Part shown: positions 14,934 to 20,744 of the stretch, piece after piece
Layout: each line of letters starts with the position of its first letter
Numbering within the stretch: the stretch's first letter is position 1
Virus record (IMG/VR): IMGVR_UViG_3300033992_000528
Location: 1 to 30,775 of that record
DNA from: a virus
Direction: 5' to 3' (one strand)
DNA length: 30,775 nt
Made by a program: the position numbers and the translations under genes
Notes under the pieces: model-generated
Told to the model about the DNA's origin: nothing
The model's database searches: none
The model's input: the letters and a program-made list of their open reading frames with translations, nothing else

Positions 14934-15235
14934 AAATGGAAAATGAATTCCAACCTATAAGGGATTGGGCAGAAGCAAAAGGTATTTTTGCTAAAGGTGA
15001 TATAAAAACGCAGTATATTAAATTGCAAGAAGAAGCTGGAGAACTAGCAAAAGCAATTATAAAAGACGACAAAGATGAGTTTATAGATGCTTTAGGCGAT
15101 TGTACCATAGTATTGGTTAACTTAGCTAAATTGGGTGGTTATAACTTAGAAGATTGTATAAATTCTGCCTATAGTGTAATAGCTAAAAGAACTGGAAAAA
15201 TGGAAAATGGAACTTTTGTAAAAAATATAATATGA
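14930..15235 (+). CDS. MazG-like nucleotide pyrophosphohydrolase
   Basis: 101 residues, the size of a single MazG-like all-alpha NTP pyrophosphatase. The metal-binding pattern is visible: Glu34/Glu35/Glu38 in LQEEAGELAKA and Glu50, Asp53, Asp57 in DEFIDALGD. Such enzymes hydrolyse (d)NTPs to monophosphates. In phages with altered DNA bases a dNTP pyrophosphatase often removes the normal nucleotide (for example dCTP or dUTP/dTTP) from the pool or feeds the hydroxymethylase with dNMP. That fits its place as last gene of this module. Confidence 0.75.
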   Translation: MKMENEFQPIRDWAEAKGIFAKGDIKTQYIKLQEEAGELAKAIIKDDKDEFIDALGDCTIVLVNLAKLGGYNLEDCINSAYSVIAKRTGKMENGTFVKNII

Positions 15236-15277
15236 AAGAATATATTTTAAAAATTAATTGATAATAAAATATTTAAT

Positions 15278-15285
15278 TAATTTTG
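15278..15285 (+). promoter_or_regulatory. -7 promoter box TAATTTTG before the replication region
   Basis: A TAnnTTTG match in very AT-rich DNA, with TTG at 15258-15260 as a possible -33 element. The first hairpin of the second structured leader begins 11 bases later, as it does 7 bases after the box at 10943. Confidence 0.5.
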
Positions 15286-15295
15286 TAATAAATAA

Positions 15296-15377
15296 AGTAA
15301 CGTCGAACTTACTAAAAAATTTTATTAAAAGCTCTATTTCTTAATGCCTTTCGACGTGGCTAGAGAGATAGGGCTTT
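15296..15377 (+). ncRNA. Structured leader RNA with two hairpins and complementary loops (element 2)
   Basis: Hairpin 1: AGTAA (15296-15300) with TTACT (15309-15313), loop CGTCGAAC. Hairpin 2: AAAGCTCTATTTCT (15328-15341) with AGAGATAGGGCTTT (15364-15377), 14 pairs of which two are G-U. Its loop contains TTCGACG (15350-15356), the complement of the hairpin 1 loop. The order and spacing of the parts match element 1 (10957-11048) while the paired sequences differ, which is compensatory evidence for a real RNA fold. It lies 19 bases before the next gene. The T tract after hairpin 2 is broken (ACTTTTAAATT), so a terminator role is less clear here. Confidence 0.65.
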
Positions 15378-15396
15378 ACTTTTAAATTATGTAAAA

Positions 15397-16248
15397 ATGG
15401 CTAAAGAACTACCATATTTTAAATTTGAACCTAATCAGTGGGAAAATGGCAATATTCAAATTTTGACTAGAGATCAAAAAGGTTTATTTATAGACCTGTG
15501 CAGTATTTATTGGTCACGTGTTGGAGAATTGTCTCACAAATTAGCTATTCAAAAATTATGCAACGGCAATGCGACCGCATTAGATTTGCTTTACGAAGAA
15601 CAAATAATTGAGGTTATTGAGGGTAATATTTTTATTAAATTTTTATCTGAACAATTAAATGAATTTGAAGATAAGAACAAACAGAACTCAATAAACGCAA
15701 AAGAGGGGTGGCAAAAACGACGTAAACAAAAGGAAAAATGCGATAGCAATGCCACCGCGTCAATTCCGCAATGCGAAAACGATGGCATAATAGAATATAA
15801 TATAAAAGAAGATAATATAAGAAAAGATAATAAATCTCTTAAAAAAGAAAAAACAGAAAAAGTTTTTTCAGAGGATATTAAATTAATTTATGAAAAGTCA
15901 CTTTCTTTTTTTTCTGAAAATTTACACCCTAAAAATCCAAACGACTGGATGAAGTGTATTGACGAATTAATTAGAATCGATAAAATACCAGCCGAAATAA
16001 TTTTAGAAGCAACACAAAGGGCGCGCTCGGATTCTTTTTGGAATGAAAACTTTTTATCGTTAACCAAGTTAAGAAAAAAAAATCCAGAAGGAATACAATA
16101 CATAGTCGTATTTTATGAAAAATTTTTAAAACAAAAACAAAATGGAATCAATAAAACAAATAATGGCAAAGGAGTTACAGACGACGAACTTGCAAGAACG
16201 CTCCATGAGCATTTTATCAAGCAACGAGAGCAGAACGGTTCTAATTGA
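15397..16248 (+). CDS. Phage replication initiator-like protein (winged-helix N-terminus)
   Basis: 283 residues. The first 100 residues (ELPYFKFEPNQWENGNIQIL, then RDQKGLFIDLCSIYWSR) resemble the DUF1376/replisome-organiser N-terminal domain, which forms a winged helix that binds the phage origin. The middle (about 105-155) is Lys/Asn-rich linker. The C-terminal part (about 160-283) is helical and may contact the host helicase or loader. It follows a dedicated promoter and structured leader. There is no P-loop, so it is not a helicase. It overlaps the next frame by 107 bases. Confidence 0.6.
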   Translation: MAKELPYFKFEPNQWENGNIQILTRDQKGLFIDLCSIYWSRVGELSHKLAIQKLCNGNATALDLLYEEQIIEVIEGNIFIKFLSEQLNEFEDKNKQNSINAKEGWQKRRKQKEKCDSNATASIPQCENDGIIEYNIKEDNIRKDNKSLKKEKTEKVFSEDIKLIYEKSLSFFSENLHPKNPNDWMKCIDELIRIDKIPAEIILEATQRARSDSFWNENFLSLTKLRKKNPEGIQYIVVFYEKFLKQKQNGINKTNNGKGVTDDELARTLHEHFIKQREQNGSN

Positions 16249-16732
16249 TAAACAAAGTCATTTTGAAATTAGTTGTTTTGGTGGTGAAATGTCTGAAACG
16301 AATCAGTTAAAAGAGGTAGCAAATGTAAAATTAGCTTTTCCTGCGCTTCCAAATGGATTTTATTTGATTTTATTGGATCGAGTTAGAGAATTGAAAATTA
16401 GTGATGAACGCTTGAAATTTGCGGTTGGCCATGTGATTGACAATTGTGAATACCCATCACCAACTATTGCGCAATTTATCGGATTTGATCGTAAAATCAA
16501 ACTCTACAATCAACAGCAAATTTTGAAAATGAATGATGATGTACAAGGCATTGGTAAATTTTACAAATTAGTTCGGTTAATCGGTCAAAGTAAACCTCTC
16601 TACGCTCACGAATCAGATATTGAAAAATATAAACTAGAACTTTGGTCAACATGTCCAAAGTGTAAAAATTTAACCGCACAATTTAATCACTTGCAAGGTA
16701 AACGGAATTGCGCTTGTGGTGAAATGTGGTAA
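16142..16732 (+). CDS. Hypothetical replication-region protein with C-terminal zinc ribbon
   Basis: 196 residues. The body (about 60-120, FYLILLDRVRELKISDERLK and PSPTIAQFIGFDRKIKLYN) is helical and resembles a helix-turn-helix-like block of Bacteroidota mobile-element replication proteins. The end has four cysteines, CPKC (176-179) and a CACG close to the C-terminus, a zinc ribbon. The ATG at 16142 has an A-rich leader but makes a 107-base overlap with the upstream gene; ATG at 16163 or 16207 would shorten it. A helicase-loading or primosome partner is a reasonable guess. Confidence 0.5.
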   Translation: MESIKQIMAKELQTTNLQERSMSILSSNESRTVLIDKQSHFEISCFGGEMSETNQLKEVANVKLAFPALPNGFYLILLDRVRELKISDERLKFAVGHVIDNCEYPSPTIAQFIGFDRKIKLYNQQQILKMNDDVQGIGKFYKLVRLIGQSKPLYAHESDIEKYKLELWSTCPKCKNLTAQFNHLQGKRNCACGEMW

Positions 16733-16749
16733 AAATAAACAAATAAATT

Positions 16750-17082
16750 ATGTCATTACAAATTCATTTTAAAACAAAGTACGATTTATTTTTAGAATCA
16801 AAAAATTACGAAGTATCATTTAGCTGGATTGATGGTTTTTTGTTTTATGAGTTATTTACTCAATTATCAATTTTAAAGCCGTCAGATCAACAAAAAAATA
16901 TTGCTTGGGACAATGCTAAAAAAACGTGGAAAGATTGGTATATGCCTACTGAAAACAACCCACGACCAAACAAGCTAAGATTTATTAACCAATCCAAACA
17001 TTTACTATTAAAAGATTTTGTTTTTTGCATGGCCGAAGACTTTGATTTTTCTAATGAAGTTATGGAAAAATTAGGATTATAA
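16750..17082 (+). CDS. Hypothetical protein of the replication region
   Basis: 110 residues, aromatic-rich, starting MSLQIHFKTKYDLFLESKNY. Contains helices with TWKDWYMPTENNPRPNKLRF and ends MEKLGL. No recognised family, no membrane segment. It begins 17 bases after the zinc-ribbon gene and is the last gene before the second palindrome-promoter region. Confidence 0.55.
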   Translation: MSLQIHFKTKYDLFLESKNYEVSFSWIDGFLFYELFTQLSILKPSDQQKNIAWDNAKKTWKDWYMPTENNPRPNKLRFINQSKHLLLKDFVFCMAEDFDFSNEVMEKLGL

Positions 17083-17130
17083 AAAAATATTAATTTATTT
17101 TCAAACATAACTAATTGACTTTCAGCAAGT

Positions 17131-17144
17131 GTTAAAATTTTAAC
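17131..17144. promoter_or_regulatory. Perfect palindrome GTTAAAATTTTAAC, operator-like
   Basis: 14-bp perfect palindrome, 53 bp before the -7 box at 17198. The following ten bases (ATAATATTTA) are also similar to those after the site at 9244. Likely binding site of a dimeric regulator, probably an activator or UP-type contact because of its distance. Confidence 0.7.
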
Positions 17145-17175
17145 ATAATATTTAAAAAATAACGTTATTTAATGA

Positions 17176-17205
17176 CACTTAATTAAAATAAAGTTTGTAG
17201 ATTTG
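17176..17205 (+). promoter_or_regulatory. Bacteroidota-type promoter, copy of the 9289-9318 promoter
   Basis: -7 box TAGATTTG (17198-17205). The segment CACTTAATTAAAATAAAG at its start matches the promoter at 9289-9318 with 27 of 30 identities overall. Drives the gene at 17241 and the recombination genes after it. Confidence 0.75.
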
Positions 17206-17240
17206 TTCAAACGAAATTAAACAACTAAAAAAAATACATT

Positions 17241-17453
17241 ATGAAAACGCCAGAATATTTTATCACAAACAAAAAAGTTTACGCAGGACATTACGATGTT
17301 ACAGTTACCGATACGATGAATAATATAGAAGTCACCTATACCGAAAAAGACATGGATTTAATCGATATTATTAATGACGAGGCAAATTATGATTCTGATG
17401 AGGCTTGGACCGCTACTCAAAAAATTATTGCTAATTCAGGAATCGAAAATTAA
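17241..17453 (+). CDS. Small acidic hypothetical protein
   Basis: 70 residues, acidic (many Asp/Glu), starting MKTPEYFITNKKVYAGHYDV. Predicted beta strands first, then a helix (EAWTATQKIIANSG). First gene behind the 17198 promoter, with the same type of A-rich leader (ACTAAAAAAAATACATT) as genes at 9345 and 17543. Small acidic early proteins can be DNA mimics or host inhibitors, but no motif shows this. Confidence 0.6.
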   Translation: MKTPEYFITNKKVYAGHYDVTVTDTMNNIEVTYTEKDMDLIDIINDEANYDSDEAWTATQKIIANSGIEN

Positions 17454-17467
17454 ACAACTTTAGTTTA

Positions 17468-17519
17468 CCAAACCCACCCCCGTAACGACACTTTAAGAGA
17501 GTGGTTCGACGGGGTTTGG
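17468..17519 (+). other. Long stable hairpin between two early genes
   Basis: Left arm CCAAACC (17468-17474) then CCCCGT (17478-17483), CGA, CACT; right arm AGTG (17500-17503), TCG, ACGGGG (17509-17514), TTTGG (17515-17519). The seven-base loop is 17493-17499. Small internal loops break a stem of about 18 pairs. There is no T tract, so it is not a standard terminator. It lies 23 bases before the ATG of the next gene and could be an RNA-processing or stability element. Confidence 0.6.
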
Positions 17520-17542
17520 AGGTTAAACGAAAAAAATACATT

Positions 17543-17755
17543 ATGAAAGATTTAAAAAACATCCAACCGAATTGGGAAAGTTCAAAGGTTTGGCACGTAA
17601 AAGATGGTGAGTTTACAGACGAATTTTATGCCTGTGATATTGAGGATCGAGATTTAAAATTAACCGTTCAAATATTTGCACCAACTACCGAAAGTCTAAA
17701 CGATTACAGAGATTTTTTATTAAATGCATTATTAACTAGAAACGAAAACAAATAA
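17543..17755 (+). CDS. Small hypothetical protein
   Basis: 70 residues starting MKDLKNIQPNWESSKVWHVK. A GTG at 17501 would extend the frame into the hairpin, but the ATG at 17543 has the A-rich ACGAAAAAAATACATT leader seen before two other genes, so I use it. Beta-rich with an acidic middle (FYACDIEDRDLKLTVQIF). It directly precedes the recombination pair, three bases upstream. No family recognised. Confidence 0.6.
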   Translation: MKDLKNIQPNWESSKVWHVKDGEFTDEFYACDIEDRDLKLTVQIFAPTTESLNDYRDFLLNALLTRNENK

Positions 17756-17758
17756 ATT

Positions 17759-18235
17759 ATGTCAAAAACACACTTTAAAAAGCTACGCAATCCAGACTAT
17801 TTAGGATCATGGGATTTGATAGATGAAAATGGAACGGTTAAAAATAGAGCGTTCACCATTACAGGAGTAAAAAAAGAGATGGTTCACGATGGTAAAGGGG
17901 GTAAAGACGAATGCGTTGCCGTATCGTTTGAAGGATCAAAGCCTATGATTATGAATAGCACGAATTTAAAAACAACGGCTAAGATCATGGATTCGCCTTT
18001 TATTGAGGATTGGATCGGTAAAAAGATCGAGATCACAATTGAGAAAGTAAAAGCATTCGGCGAGATTCATGATGCTTTGAGAGTGGTTAAAACTAGCTTT
18101 GTTTTGACACCGCTTCACCCGAAATGGGCAAGCGCAAAAGATTCAATCAGCAAAGGGCTGGTAAAAATAGAACAAATTAAAAAACAATACACGCTTTCAG
18201 AAGCGGACGAAAAACTATTGACAAATGGAAATTAA
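17759..18235 (+). CDS. Phage OB-fold protein paired with the YqaJ nuclease
   Basis: 158 residues. The opening HFKKLRNPDYLGSWDL and the later GGKDECVAVSFEGSKPMIMN and IGKKIEITIEKVKAFGE segments match a family common beside YqaJ exonucleases in Bacteroidota phages; the strand pattern fits an OB fold. It is probably a single-strand-binding or annealing partner in phage recombination. Its last bases overlap the nuclease gene by 11. The exact role is inferred from neighbour and fold; it is not a RecT or Erf type by sequence. Confidence 0.6.
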   Translation: MSKTHFKKLRNPDYLGSWDLIDENGTVKNRAFTITGVKKEMVHDGKGGKDECVAVSFEGSKPMIMNSTNLKTTAKIMDSPFIEDWIGKKIEITIEKVKAFGEIHDALRVVKTSFVLTPLHPKWASAKDSISKGLVKIEQIKKQYTLSEADEKLLTNGN

Positions 18236-18851
18236 GGAATTTAAAATTAGATGCTCAGCGATTGGCAAGATAATGACTAATCCAAGATCAAAAACTGAAA
18301 CACTTTCAGAAACGACAAAAAGCTATTTAGAGGAATGGCTAAAACAAGAACTATACGGAACACGTAAAGAAATCAATTCAAAGTACCTATCAAAGGGCTT
18401 AGAAGTGGAAGCGGCGGCAGCGGATTACTATACAACCGAGAGAGGTTTAGGATTCATTTTGCAGAACATGGATCACTTTGAAAATGACTATTTCACGGGA
18501 ACGCCTGACTTACTTTTGGCAGATGAAGTAATTGAGATGAAAGCTAGCTGGGATTGTTTTACCTTTCCTTTATTCGACAACGAACCAGACAAAGGGTATT
18601 GGATGCAAGCGAACGGATACATGCACCTAACAGGAAAGAAAAAAGCCAAGCTAGTGTTCACGCTTCAAAATACGCCTGATGAATTGGAATACAATGAGCC
18701 TGTTTCATACGATCATTTGCCTAGTAATTTACGGATAAAAGAATTTGAGTTTAATTATGACGAGGAATTTATCAATGAAGTGATCGAGCGTGTGAAACTT
18801 TGCCGTGACTATATCCAATCTTTAATCATTCAAATCGAATCTAAGCCATGA
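18225..18851 (+). CDS. YqaJ-family (lambda exonuclease-like) recombination nuclease
   Basis: 208 residues of PD-(D/E)xK type. GLEVE (58-62), GTPDLLL with Asp95, EMK (104-106) and Gln128 in YWMQANGYM form the active site. Enzymes of this family digest one strand from double-stranded ends to start single-strand-annealing recombination. It forms a pair with the OB-fold protein just upstream, with overlap. This pair probably matures or repairs phage concatemers and promotes module exchange with other phages. Confidence 0.85.
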   Translation: MEIKEFKIRCSAIGKIMTNPRSKTETLSETTKSYLEEWLKQELYGTRKEINSKYLSKGLEVEAAAADYYTTERGLGFILQNMDHFENDYFTGTPDLLLADEVIEMKASWDCFTFPLFDNEPDKGYWMQANGYMHLTGKKKAKLVFTLQNTPDELEYNEPVSYDHLPSNLRIKEFEFNYDEEFINEVIERVKLCRDYIQSLIIQIESKP

Positions 18852-19060
18852 ATAAACTAATTTACGACAACGAAATTGATGAGGTGAATGAAATCGCCTT
18901 AATACTTGACGGATTGATTAAACACGAGGATAAGGACAAAATCAATAACCTTATTTCAAAAATCGAATTACTTGATAGTTTGGTGGACCGTTTGAAGGTC
19001 ATTCAGTCAAGCAAATTAACACACGGGTTTTGTCCGTGTTGTGGCAAAAGAGAAAATTAA
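18848..19060 (+). CDS. Small coiled-coil protein with C-terminal zinc knuckle
   Basis: 70 residues. A helical body (about 1-57) and a C-terminal CPCC motif in HGFCPCCGKREN. The start overlaps the nuclease stop (ATGA). With only one CxxC pair visible, zinc would be shared by a dimer. Function unknown. Confidence 0.55.
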   Translation: MNKLIYDNEIDEVNEIALILDGLIKHEDKDKINNLISKIELLDSLVDRLKVIQSSKLTHGFCPCCGKREN

Positions 19061-19081
19061 TAATAAACAAATCTAAAAAAC

Positions 19082-19291
19082 ATGGAAACTAAATTTATCA
19101 AATTACCTAGTCAGGTTGCAGCACAAATAGAATTGGAAGTTCAAAACACGTTTAACCGCATTCCGTACGTTTCACACGCAATATCAGAACGTCATTGGAT
19201 GAATGAGTTGCAAGAGCAAAAAGCGATAGCATGGTTTAGGGAGCAAGAACTATTAACACAAATCGAACAACTTAAAAGACAGATTAGATGA
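19082..19291 (+). CDS. Small helical hypothetical protein
   Basis: 69 residues starting METKFIKLPSQVAAQIELEV. It ends in a coiled coil (EQELLTQIEQLKRQIR). Start overlaps nothing upstream; the end overlaps the next gene by four bases. Unrecognised. The row of genes from 18848 to 19992 is a run of short early proteins. Confidence 0.5.
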   Translation: METKFIKLPSQVAAQIELEVQNTFNRIPYVSHAISERHWMNELQEQKAIAWFREQELLTQIEQLKRQIR

Positions 19292-19500
19292 CACCAAAAG
19301 AAAAAGCACAAGAGTTAGTAGATAAAATTTATAATTACACAGTGGATGTTTTTATATTAAGCACATCATTAGAATGTTCTAAACAATGCGCACTAATTGC
19401 AGTAAATGAGATAATAACCGCATTGGATGAACATCAATGGCAAAACAGAAATGTGATTGAATTTTATTTTTCTGTTAAACAAGAAATTGAAAAGTTATGA
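19288..19500 (+). CDS. Small hypothetical protein
   Basis: 70 residues starting MTPKEKAQELVDKIYNYTVD, with a cysteine pair in LECSKQCALIAVNEI. Mostly helical. This start (MTPKEKAxELVxK) is a pattern I recall from many Bacteroidota phage early proteins of unknown function. It overlaps both neighbours by four bases, so it is coupled to them. Confidence 0.55.
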   Translation: MTPKEKAQELVDKIYNYTVDVFILSTSLECSKQCALIAVNEIITALDEHQWQNRNVIEFYFSVKQEIEKL

Positions 19501-19703
19501 AACAAACAGCAGTAGAATGGTTGGTTAAGGAATTTGATTTGACCTCACAATCTGAAATAATAAAAAATGTAGTTGAACAAGCAGAAGAAATGTTTAAGGA
19601 TCAGATCATGGATGCTTTTTACGAAGGTATGAATTGCCAGAACTTTGATCCGAATAAAGGGAGGTCAGAAATATACTACGATGAAATGTTTAAAACGAAA
19701 TAA
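19497..19703 (+). CDS. Small acidic hypothetical protein
   Basis: 68 residues starting MKQTAVEWLVKEFDLTSQSE, helical and acidic. The MKQTAVEWL opening is common to small early proteins of Bacteroidota phages. The region EEMFKDQIMDAFYEGMN is a predicted helix. Its function is not known. It overlaps its upstream neighbour by four bases. Confidence 0.55.
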   Translation: MKQTAVEWLVKEFDLTSQSEIIKNVVEQAEEMFKDQIMDAFYEGMNCQNFDPNKGRSEIYYDEMFKTK

Positions 19704-19704
19704 T

Positions 19705-19992
19705 ATGAGAAGTTACAAAAAAGAATTAGAAGTGATTGCAGGCGATTTGTTGAATCAAAACGCTTCTGCAAAAGGTAATGAGAATAAGCCGAACTATTCT
19801 AATCGTGATTTTATGAATGCTATAATTATTTTTCAAACGGCATTGATGGATAAAATGTTTGATAATCAAAATTATGATGGTATGGAACTTGATGATCGCA
19901 TGAAAATGACACAAAGTTGTGGAATGGAATTACGCAAGTTAATACATACCTACACAGGTTTAGACACTCACAAAATCGAGGAGTTTCTTTAG
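19705..19992 (+). CDS. Small hypothetical protein
   Basis: 95 residues from the ATG at 19705 (MRSYKKELEVIAGDLLNQNA), one base after the previous stop. An upstream in-frame codon extension to 19645 would overlap the preceding gene and is less likely. Helical, with MNAIIIFQTALMDKMFDNQN. It ends 22 bases before the 5' edge of the integron-like cassette. Unrecognised. Confidence 0.5.
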   Translation: MRSYKKELEVIAGDLLNQNASAKGNENKPNYSNRDFMNAIIIFQTALMDKMFDNQNYDGMELDDRMKMTQSCGMELRKLIHTYTGLDTHKIEEFL

Positions 19993-20014
19993 GGTTGCTT
20001 GACATTAGGTGCTG

Positions 20015-20383
20015 TTATAAGCCGTTTTTAATCAAATTGTTATGAACATAAAATTAGATTTAAGTAAATTTTCCCTTCGAGAATTAATCGAAATGAAAAA
20101 AGAAGTTGATAAGCATTTGAAATTTAAAATGTTTGAGGATAAAATAAGGATAGACCATTGCGATATTTCAGCACGAGCATACAACTCATTGAATTTTAAT
20201 GGTATTTTTTATCTTGAAGATTTGGCAAAAATGTCAATAAAAGAGTTTTCAGAATTAAAGAATGTCGGGAAATATACTGTGTCAGAATGTACTGAAATAT
20301 TAGAAGTTCACGGAATGAATTGGCGTTCTTAAATGGCTTATAACACAAAAGTAAGCATCCGTTATAATTGTGCTTACTGACTG
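20015..20383 (+). mobile_element. Integron-like gene cassette, 369 bp
   Basis: The left edge reads G|TTATAAGCC (20014-20023). Just after the gene, GGCTTATAAC (20335-20344) is its exact ten-base complement, and a second G|TTATCCGC follows at 20383. In integron cassettes the 3' R'' box complements the 5' end of the same cassette, and the gene is tightly enclosed, as here: ATG 27 bases in, stop 2 bases before the R'' box. There is no matching attC upstream, so it may be a single insertion at a secondary GTT site. No integrase is in the window. Confidence 0.5.
20042..20332 (+). CDS. RNA polymerase alpha C-terminal-domain-like protein
   Basis: 96 residues. Residues 42-94 align with the alpha subunit C-terminal domain (alpha-CTD) of bacterial RNA polymerase: ISARAYNSLNFNGIFYLEDL then SELKNVGKYTVSECTEIL. 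In E. coli numbering Arg265 and Asn268 correspond to Arg45 and Asn48, and the NLGKKS loop to NVGKYT (74-79). These contact the DNA minor groove at UP elements. Residues 1-40 are a helical extension, not the alpha dimer domain. The protein could redirect or block alpha-CTD contacts at promoters, or be an unrelated helix-hairpin-helix DNA binder. It is the only gene of the integron-like cassette. Confidence 0.75.
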   Translation: MNIKLDLSKFSLRELIEMKKEVDKHLKFKMFEDKIRIDHCDISARAYNSLNFNGIFYLEDLAKMSIKEFSELKNVGKYTVSECTEILEVHGMNWRS

Positions 20384-20391
20384 TTATCCGC
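20335..20391 (+). repeat. attC-like recombination site
   Basis: R'' GGCTTATAAC (20335-20344), 5-base spacer, L'' AGTAAGCA (20350-20357), 13-base loop, L' TGCTTACT (20371-20378), 4-base spacer, R' GTTATCCGC (20383-20391). The arms and unpaired spacers match the geometry of a folded attC site at about its minimum length. A hairpin TCCGCT/AGCGGA (20387-20406) overlaps the right end. Confidence 0.5.
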
Positions 20392-20439
20392 TGTTTTAAT
20401 AGCGGAACATATTTTAAACAATTTAAAAACAAATAAGAT

Positions 20440-20661
20440 ATGAAAGTAAATCAAATAATATTAGGCGCACCAGCGATACCAGCTTATATGAAGTTTAACG
20501 TTGATGGTTATTTATTTGGAAGGAACACTAGGCAATGTCCTAAACCGTTCGAGCATTGGACGGAATTACAATTTATAGCTAAGTCAGGCGGTGTTTACCA
20601 TGTGATCGGTAACGGTGACAAAGTGTTAATCGTTTCGATTCAGATGAAAGACAACTGTTAA
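20440..20661 (+). CDS. Small hypothetical protein
   Basis: 73 residues starting MKVNQIILGAPAIPAYMKFN, beta-rich, with one CPKPFEHW motif and a final Cys. Its stop codon lies inside the palindrome at 20657-20670, so gene end and operator overlap. It may be a small OB- or SH3-like barrel. No family recognised. It starts 57 bases after the cassette edge. Confidence 0.5.
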   Translation: MKVNQIILGAPAIPAYMKFNVDGYLFGRNTRQCPKPFEHWTELQFIAKSGGVYHVIGNGDKVLIVSIQMKDNC

Positions 20662-20670
20662 AATTTTAAC
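20657..20670. promoter_or_regulatory. Perfect palindrome GTTAAAATTTTAAC, third copy
   Basis: Identical to 17131-17144. It overlaps the stop codon of the preceding gene, and lies 52 bp before the -7 box at 20723. A further half-site-like TTTTTAAC occurs at 20682-20689. A palindrome kept inside a stop codon suggests selection on the DNA site itself. Confidence 0.65.
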
Positions 20671-20722
20671 ACCTTAGCAAATTTTTAACGTATTAATTTA
20701 TTGTTGATTGTGTTGGAATAGG

Positions 20723-20730
20723 TATATTTG
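20723..20730 (+). promoter_or_regulatory. -7 promoter box TATATTTG
   Basis: TAnnTTTG match, preceded by a TTG at about 20702-20704 as possible -33 element. The box starts 22 bases before the ATG at 20745. Third promoter with the upstream palindrome, but its core differs from the two 30-bp copies. Confidence 0.65.
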
Positions 20731-20744
20731 ATTAATAAAATAAT

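Noticed and set aside
17468-17519. tRNA gene
   Set aside because: A single long hairpin without D, anticodon and T arms; no CCA-type end.
17501-17542. GTG start at 17501 for the gene ending at 17755
   Set aside because: It lies inside the right arm of the stable hairpin; the ATG at 17543 has the A-rich leader repeated before two other early genes.
20338-20378. Third two-hairpin leader of the 10957/15296 type
   Set aside because: TTATAAC, AGTAAGCA, GTTATAA, TGCTTACT do interleave, but there is no first hairpin or promoter, spacings are much shorter, and the attC-like reading explains the pairs better.
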